DNA of 38,167 nt, from NCBI GenBank assembly GCA_004009845.1, contig RMBW01000181.1, forward strand, positions 1 through 38,167. Direction: 5' to 3'. The notes under the pieces were generated by a model that worked only from the letters and a program-made list of their open reading frames with translations, was not told where the DNA came from and did no database searches. The DNA comes from Davidsoniella eucalypti (lineage: Eukaryota; Ascomycota; Sordariomycetes; Microascales; Ceratocystidaceae). Positions 32,747 to 38,167 of this stretch are shown here, piece after piece (the first letter of the stretch is position 1; each line of letters starts with the position of its first letter). The translations under genes and the position numbers were made by a program.

Positions 32747-32803
32747 AATTAGAGCAAAATAATTAAAACAAAAAAATTAAAGCAAAAAAATTAAATACAA
32801 AAC
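32747..32803 (+). repeat. 14-bp AT-rich minisatellite, expanded in the right arm
   Basis: About four units of the type AATTAAAGCAAAAA. The left arm has about two fewer at 6780-6815. Confidence 0.7.
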
Positions 32804-33685
32804 AGATACAAAAAATCCACAAAAAGAACTCCCTGGAGCTACTATTCAGTGAGCCTCCAGGAGACTGGCAATCATGGCAGGTTTTGAAAAATGGAAACGG
32901 GAAATACTAGTTATTGACAGAAATAGTTAATCATATGTATAATTAGGCATTCGGACATTGTGAAGTGCTATGTGTCACTCTTTCTACAAATCCCATAACA
33001 TGACTTAAACAAAGTGGCGATGTTAGGGTTTGACTAACAACCCTGTGTCTTTCCTCCCATTTTATTATGACCCAGCTCTTGAATAATCTCTAAACTAGTT
33101 GTATGTAAAATCTTCATCTTCTTCTCGATATATGATTTGGCTTTAATCTATAAAGTTTAATTTGTCTCTGGGCTAGGTACCTTTCATCGTGAAATTAAGA
33201 GCCAAAAAACCCAAAAAGATACCAATGCAAAACACTACTTGCCTTTTCCGAACGCCTCAATCTCTCTGGGTTTTTATACATTTTTCGGACTGTTTGTCTC
33301 CTTCTTGAACAACCATTTCTAATTTGTATCTATGTCAAAAGTGTATGTCTCAATCTGGAAGTCGCTAAGTGATGAAAATGATAGTCTAAAAGAGGATTGT
33401 TGGCCTTGTTAGACATAAATATGGCCATCATATCTTTTACGGTTTTAAAGATAGCATTCATTTACATGATCAACAGAGAGCAAAACCATACAAACAGAGA
33501 GTTCTACAATGCTATAAAATATGTGAAATTGGGGGTCAAGAGTCGAGCCATATTTAATTGTAACTAAAAGTCAGAAACTCACCTAAGTCTTAAATCGTAC
33601 CTCGATATTTTGCCATAATGGACAAATATAGTTAAATTGCCTCAAATGTTGAAAAACAAGACACTTTTGAACCGTTCTGTGGTGG

Positions 33686-35803
33686 CATAGCCATAACTAG
33701 TACTGGCTAATATAGTTAGTTTCAAGGTGAAAACACAATCAATTCATGTTTCTTTTCAGTCTTAACACCATCCTATTAAGAAGAGTTGCAATTTGATGGA
33801 AGGGCATGATTATAAAGAGGGGGGAAGAGGCAACTATAGATAGGCTACAATTTGGTTTTGTCACTTCTGATATTGACTTGTGTCTTCATACCCTAAAATA
33901 TTATTGGATCGCCATAGATAAATCAAGGTAGGAGCCAGAAAATCTAAGAGTAATCGTAGCAAAAGAAACCAAAAGTAGACATGGCTAAGCAGATGATCAG
34001 CAAATCATCGACGCACTGTCTTGTCACTCTAGAGATATCCTAAGTTGACAAAACAGAGAGTATTATAACGTCATGGGGAAAGAGCCAGGATGGGTATCCT
34101 CTTTAGTTAGAAACACCACCAGACTCGTAGTAATAAGCAGTGAGAGTAATGGTAGAAGAAGAAGTGGAGCTAATGCTGAAGGCCAACTGTGGGAAAATAC
34201 CGTCAGAGACGTCACTGCCAAGTAGGGTGTACTCCAAAAGGGCCGACCTCATAAGTAGCAGTCTCGCTTACCAGAGTAGAGTCCTTGGCGTTGGTAGCCA
34301 GAGTCTAGGTATTGTAGCATAGGGCTCGTAGACCTCGACAGCAAAGACCAGGTCCTGGTTATAGAAGGTCTGGCCAACATGGCTGGCATAGTTCTCAGAG
34401 CCAAGAGTTGAGTTAGCTAGAAGAATGACATTGGGGTGAGCATAATGTGAATGTGGGTGGCACGAGAAGTGTAGTGACCAGGGAAGATAGACTTGAAGTT
34501 GGCAACAAGACATTGGGGACTGGCTTGTAAATGTCGACATCGATGACCTAATAGTCCATAAGCAAATCAACACCCTCTTGGGTCTTGGAGATGTCTTCAC
34601 AGACATACTCTCCAGCAACATTGGAAATAGTAAACTAGAACAAAAGCTGATAGATCAAATGTATAGAGAAAACTTACAGTAAGGACCCTGAGTGACTCCT
34701 GAGGTCAGGATGTTGTACCCAGCAAAGAGAGTGGAAGCGTCAGTGTTAAGAGTGTAACTCTCAGAGGTCTTGTTGTGATTGGTAGTCAGGACAGAAGTCA
34801 GAAATCACCTTTCGATCTCATGTTTAGCGTACGGCAGTGACATCAAGAGCCTTGAGCGTCTCAGCAGTGAGTAAGAGAATAACGCTTAGTATTGGAGAGG
34901 TAATCACGGCGCTCAAGAGCCTCCTATACGATGCTGAGGCCAAGGTGAGCGTTAGCCAGAGAGGCCGCGACATCCAGAGTAGCGATGATGTTGTGAACGA
35001 AGACCATTTTGAAGATAAGTTGTTGATAGTAGAGTGAAAAGAGAGTAGATGAAGTTGAAGTTGAAGTTGTAAAATGAAAGAAAGTCGGAAGTAAGAAGAG
35101 AATGGTAGAGAGATGTTGTTATGGAATGATGTGATGAAGAAAGGAAATCAAAAGAGTTCTTCAGTGTGATAATGAAAGGATCTAGGACCCATTATTGTTG
35201 ACTGTGGTAGATACCACAGCCGTTTACCTTTACATAAGGAGGCCGTCTTATTCTTGTCTAGTTCTTTCCTTTTCCTCTCTATCTTCTTCAACCTTTGAAT
35301 ATACTTTTATACTTCTATCTTTTCAAGCCTCGTTCTCGTCGTAGATCGTCAAAGATAAAGGCTCAATGCTTATACAGATTCTCATGATGGTGATGTTCTA
35401 ATTCGTGCCCGGACTTGACTAATGCAATACCCCCTCTCCCCTCCCTTCCATCGCGAGCTAAGAGACTGTACTAGTTGTAGACTACTGCGCTACAAGAACA
35501 ACCAAAGTAAAAGTTGGGGCCTAAATTCTTATCACCGACTTCCAGCATAGCTTAGCTAAATCTAATGTATATGAAGGAATAAGCCCTCACCATAACAAGA
35601 GTGTGACCTAATGAAATCTATTGGACCTATATTCTGACCTAGTATATATACGTGGCTCGAATACACTATCCGATGTCTCACATAAGCTTGATGTAGGCTG
35701 AGAGAATGCAATAGTTGCTGATATAACCCAAGATTCTGTAGCTTGCAGACAAATAAGGCAATAGTTTTCCTGTTGGTAACATGTCGACAAACCATCCATA
35801 GCC
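33686..35803. other. Block present only in the right arm
   Basis: About 2.1 kb absent from the left-arm junction at 5884-5888. Both ends carry the 7-bp direct repeat CATAGCC (33686-33692 and 35797-35803). No terminal inverted repeats, TG...CA ends or transposase are seen. The block holds the dioxygenase relic and its flanks (35010-35800 and 33693-34100 hold nothing else recognisable). Confidence 0.85.
34103..35007 (-). pseudogene. Extracellular intradiol ring-cleavage dioxygenase-like pseudogene
   Basis: The reverse strand starts MVFVHNIIATLDVAASLANA (a degraded signal peptide), then HLGLS, EALERRDYLSNTKR, NTDASTLFAG, TSGVTQGPY, GEYVCEDISKTQEGVDLLMD, VIDVD, FKSIFPGHYTSRATHIHIM, ANSTLGSENYASHVGQTFYN, QDLVFAVEVYEPYA, YTLLGSDVSDG and YYESGGVSN with stop TAA at 34103-34105. 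A likely intron starts at GTAAGT near 34679. The family cleaves catechol-type rings with a Tyr2His2 iron site. GHY...HIH is retained, but a deletion of roughly 45 codons between VPNV and FKSIF removes the other tyrosine region. In-frame stops occur early (after LGLSIV) and after LLMDY, and several frameshifts are present. Confidence 0.88.
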
Positions 35804-37014
35804 CAGACGTACCTGTTACTGCTAAAATACCGTGTAGATAGCATTATTATACAGTTACTCAATAATGGTTCCAGTAACAAATGAGGTTGCATTGTTCTTG
35901 ATACCAAGTTTGCCTCAATTTCCATAGAGAATTATTAGGATAGAGGTGATAAGACCGAAGGGGTGATAATTTGGTGATGAGGAATTATTGTTTCAACTTT
36001 GATAAATACACACGACCGTAGCGGTGAGCGAGCTCGGTGTGAAGACCCAACCCTGATGAACGGCATAACCATGATGACGATATAGAAAATTCCAGAGACA
36101 TTTATACTAATTAGTACTCAAATTATAGAAAATTATGATGTATTTGCATCCCGCTTGTAGAATATACTTGATTTATCTAGTCAATTGCAGTACTTGAATA
36201 TAGCAGAAAGTATGTGATCAGAAAAACGATGTATATAATGGTAGATTGGAAAGACGAAATCATTTTTAATTGGTTCATAAGGGTTAGATAAATTGACGTA
36301 TATCATCATATGAGATATTTCTATGGATATAACCGATTTCCATTAATTGTAACATGACTCAATACCGCTATCTTAGCAACAGAGATGAATGTATGAGCAT
36401 ATTAATAGCTAAACATTATAGAAGAAGATGGTGGAAGATAACATTTTGAAACATGAAAAAATATCTAGTAATAGTAATGGCAAGGGACTTCGGCCTTGCC
36501 AGCTTCCTTAGCACGCAAAGTTAACCTGCTTCACATGGACAATCTTCTCCTTAGAGAGGTACGTATTTAGTCCTTGAGTGTTATCGGCGTCAGATAGCAA
36601 GTGATATCAGTGGCTAGATGACTTCCTAGGCTGTTCAGCCACGAATCTGAAATTCTTGACTTGTCCTGATGATTAAATAACCAACGCTAGTTGCAACGCT
36701 TCATTATCACGCAGTGGTGGGAACCAAGTTAGGCTCGGAATTCGGAAGCCTCTAGCGTTGCGGAGGTGTGACTGCGAGGGAACTGTTCATGACACAAACG
36801 GTTTTCACCACCTTGTCAAATAGGAAAACAAAGAAAAGATATGATTGCAGTGTGGGAGTCGGCACCCTTCAAGTTTAGAGCACATGGCTTTGGGCAACTG
36901 TGGCGTGTTCTAATGGTGTACAATGTCGGCGAGTAGCTAGGGTTGGGTCATATATACAGCGGCTTCAGTCAAGGGAACTCTTGAGGCACGTTCTAAAGCA
37001 TATTCCACCTGTTG

Positions 37015-38068
37015 GGCATGGCAGTTCTTCTTAGTGTACTCGGTATGTTTGGCGGTTCTCATAGAACCAATAAAGCTGCCATTAATCTGGCAACCGCTCT
37101 GCATGGTGTCGAAACGCTCTAGAATCTTCTTGTGGATTATGCAAAATTGTAACAAACATACCCTTTCCACAAGACCCAAATGATCATTGTTGCAGGTTAT
37201 ATCTTTGTGAACTCGGTAGCAATGCACACTAGAAGCGAATGCGGGGTGATCATGAAGATCTTGAGTACCATATCTAGATATAAGATGAACATCTTCAGAG
37301 GCACTGAGAATTCTCCTCCGCAGTCAACTGGACTAGACACTAGAACTACCCTTTCATCGCCTATATCATCTCAAAGTATTATTCTGCACATCAAATATAT
37401 ATTGTCACTGCATCAATTCCTGTTATATATCAATATTTGAAGTTGACCAACTAACGTAACCAATTTTTCATGATCGAAAATAGCAGTAACCCATCTTCAA
37501 GTAGATTTCGAGGAGACCATCTGTTGAGATATATATATATGCCTATCGAGGCCTTCAGGACTTGCCGAACCTCAGGACATTCTTGTCGGAATCCACAATG
37601 CCAGAAACGAAAGTACAAAGATGAAAATAGTCCGGCTAGTCATTGTCTGCTTGGAGCTGTGATCATTATTACTTGGGCCTTCTGGGAAGTGGTGTGTTAA
37701 GATTGTGTTCGATAGATGAATTCCGGATCATTTATGTAGTCCTACTAGAATCCTGTATAGCAGGCTTGGTACACTTTTTCTTAACTACCGCTTCACGCCT
37801 ACTGTACAATTCTAGAGATGGTGAGTAATATATGTGCTAAACTTGGAACATAGGCGGCTTCTCAAGCTTGAGCAATGACTCGTTAATAGGTCTTATTTAC
37901 TAGTTCTTCTATAATCTTCAACATTCTAGTTTTTGTTTTTTTGCCAAAGTCCCTGATTACCTTTCAATAATAGCTCAATGAGATAAGGCTTGAGATAATT
38001 TTTGGTGTTCAGGGGACATGTAATGAGATGCAGAGTCCAAATAAACAGACCTTATTCGTAGGAAACGA
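37015..38068 (+). repeat. Dispersed repeat family A, right-arm copy
   Basis: Near-identical inverted partner of 3785-4755 over most of its length and a diverged direct relative of 9600-10855. It is longer at the outer end than the left-arm copy and shows the unoccupied site of micro-retroposon copy 1 near 37281-37300. Confidence 0.8.
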
Positions 38069-38071
38069 TAT

Positions 38072-38167
38072 GCATGAAAATGTGATCATTACCTATATAT
38101 TGAAATCTTTATCTCATATTTCAACTCATACCACATCCCCTTCTCCATATTTCCAGGAGCTATTCTT
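38072..38167 (-). repeat. Dispersed repeat family B, start of a copy cut by the window end
   Basis: Matches 17967-18060 directly and 3400-3495 inverted (CTCATATTTCAACTCATACC, CACATCCCCTTCTCC). Confidence 0.8.

Larger units (their letters stand above)
29450..38068. repeat. Right arm of the large inverted repeat
   Basis: Reverse-complement partner of 3785-9620. Removing the solo LTR (30354-30819) and the 33686-35803 block leaves about 6.0 kb against 5.8 kb in the left arm. The arm itself holds no gene other than the dioxygenase relic in the extra block. The mirror relation continues past 38072, where family B appears in the expected inverted orientation, so the arm probably extends beyond the window. 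Confidence 0.93.

Noticed and set aside
33686..35803. The arm-specific block as a DNA transposon with a 7-bp target duplication
   Set aside because: No terminal inverted repeats, LTR ends or transposase are visible, and the left junction is explained by deletion between short repeats. Not fully excluded.
1..38167. Repeat-induced point mutation (RIP) as the main cause of decay
   Set aside because: Differences between repeat copies include many indels and transversions as judged by eye, and the arm core is nearly identical. An index calculation would be needed to exclude milder RIP.
1..38167. CRISPR arrays, telomeric repeats, tRNA genes, bacterial-type operons or ribosome binding sites
   Set aside because: None was seen. 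Introns and the 5S gene show nuclear eukaryotic DNA, and no tRNA fold was recognised by eye (not a full search).

Overview
The window looks like a gene-poor, AT-rich accessory region of a filamentous ascomycete (Pezizomycotina). The evidence is short spliceosomal introns with GTAAGT/GTGAGT donors, a eukaryotic 5S rRNA gene, and gene families typical of moulds: a DIP5-like amino acid permease, a Dal5-like MFS transporter, an extracellular intradiol dioxygenase, a GPI-type PLC-like phosphodiesterase and Zn2Cys6 regulators. Every recognisable protein gene is broken; only the 5S gene looks intact. The species cannot be named from sequence alone.

Layout. 1-916 (minus) is a decayed MFS transporter running off the left edge, with a possible lectin-like fragment beside it. 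About 3.8-9.6 kb and about 29.5-38.1 kb form a large inverted repeat around a loop of nearly 20 kb. The arm core (about 4-8 kb) is almost identical to its partner, while the flanks are visibly more diverged. The right arm carries two blocks absent from the left: a solo LTR (30354-30819) and a 2.1 kb block holding a decayed intradiol dioxygenase (34103-35007). Older dispersed repeats (families A-E, named here) extend beyond and between the arms.

The loop holds two broken transcription-factor fragments (11.5-13.2 kb), a DIP5-like permease gene that is complete except for one apparent 8-nt deletion (13551-15872), a 5S rRNA gene (20135-20253), a PLC-like gene deleted internally and split by a second solo LTR (21145-22604), a 273-bp tandem duplication (23.2-23.8 kb) and a degenerate tandem-repeat relic (26.45-27.1 kb).

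The most unusual signal is a very small retroposon-like sequence. A 29-nt hairpin followed by a short linker and poly(A) occurs three times on the same strand (9867, 11011, 19104). Two copies have perfect 12-13 bp target-site duplications, and one has an empty site elsewhere in the window. All three start at the same base, which is not expected of randomly 5'-truncated LINE copies.
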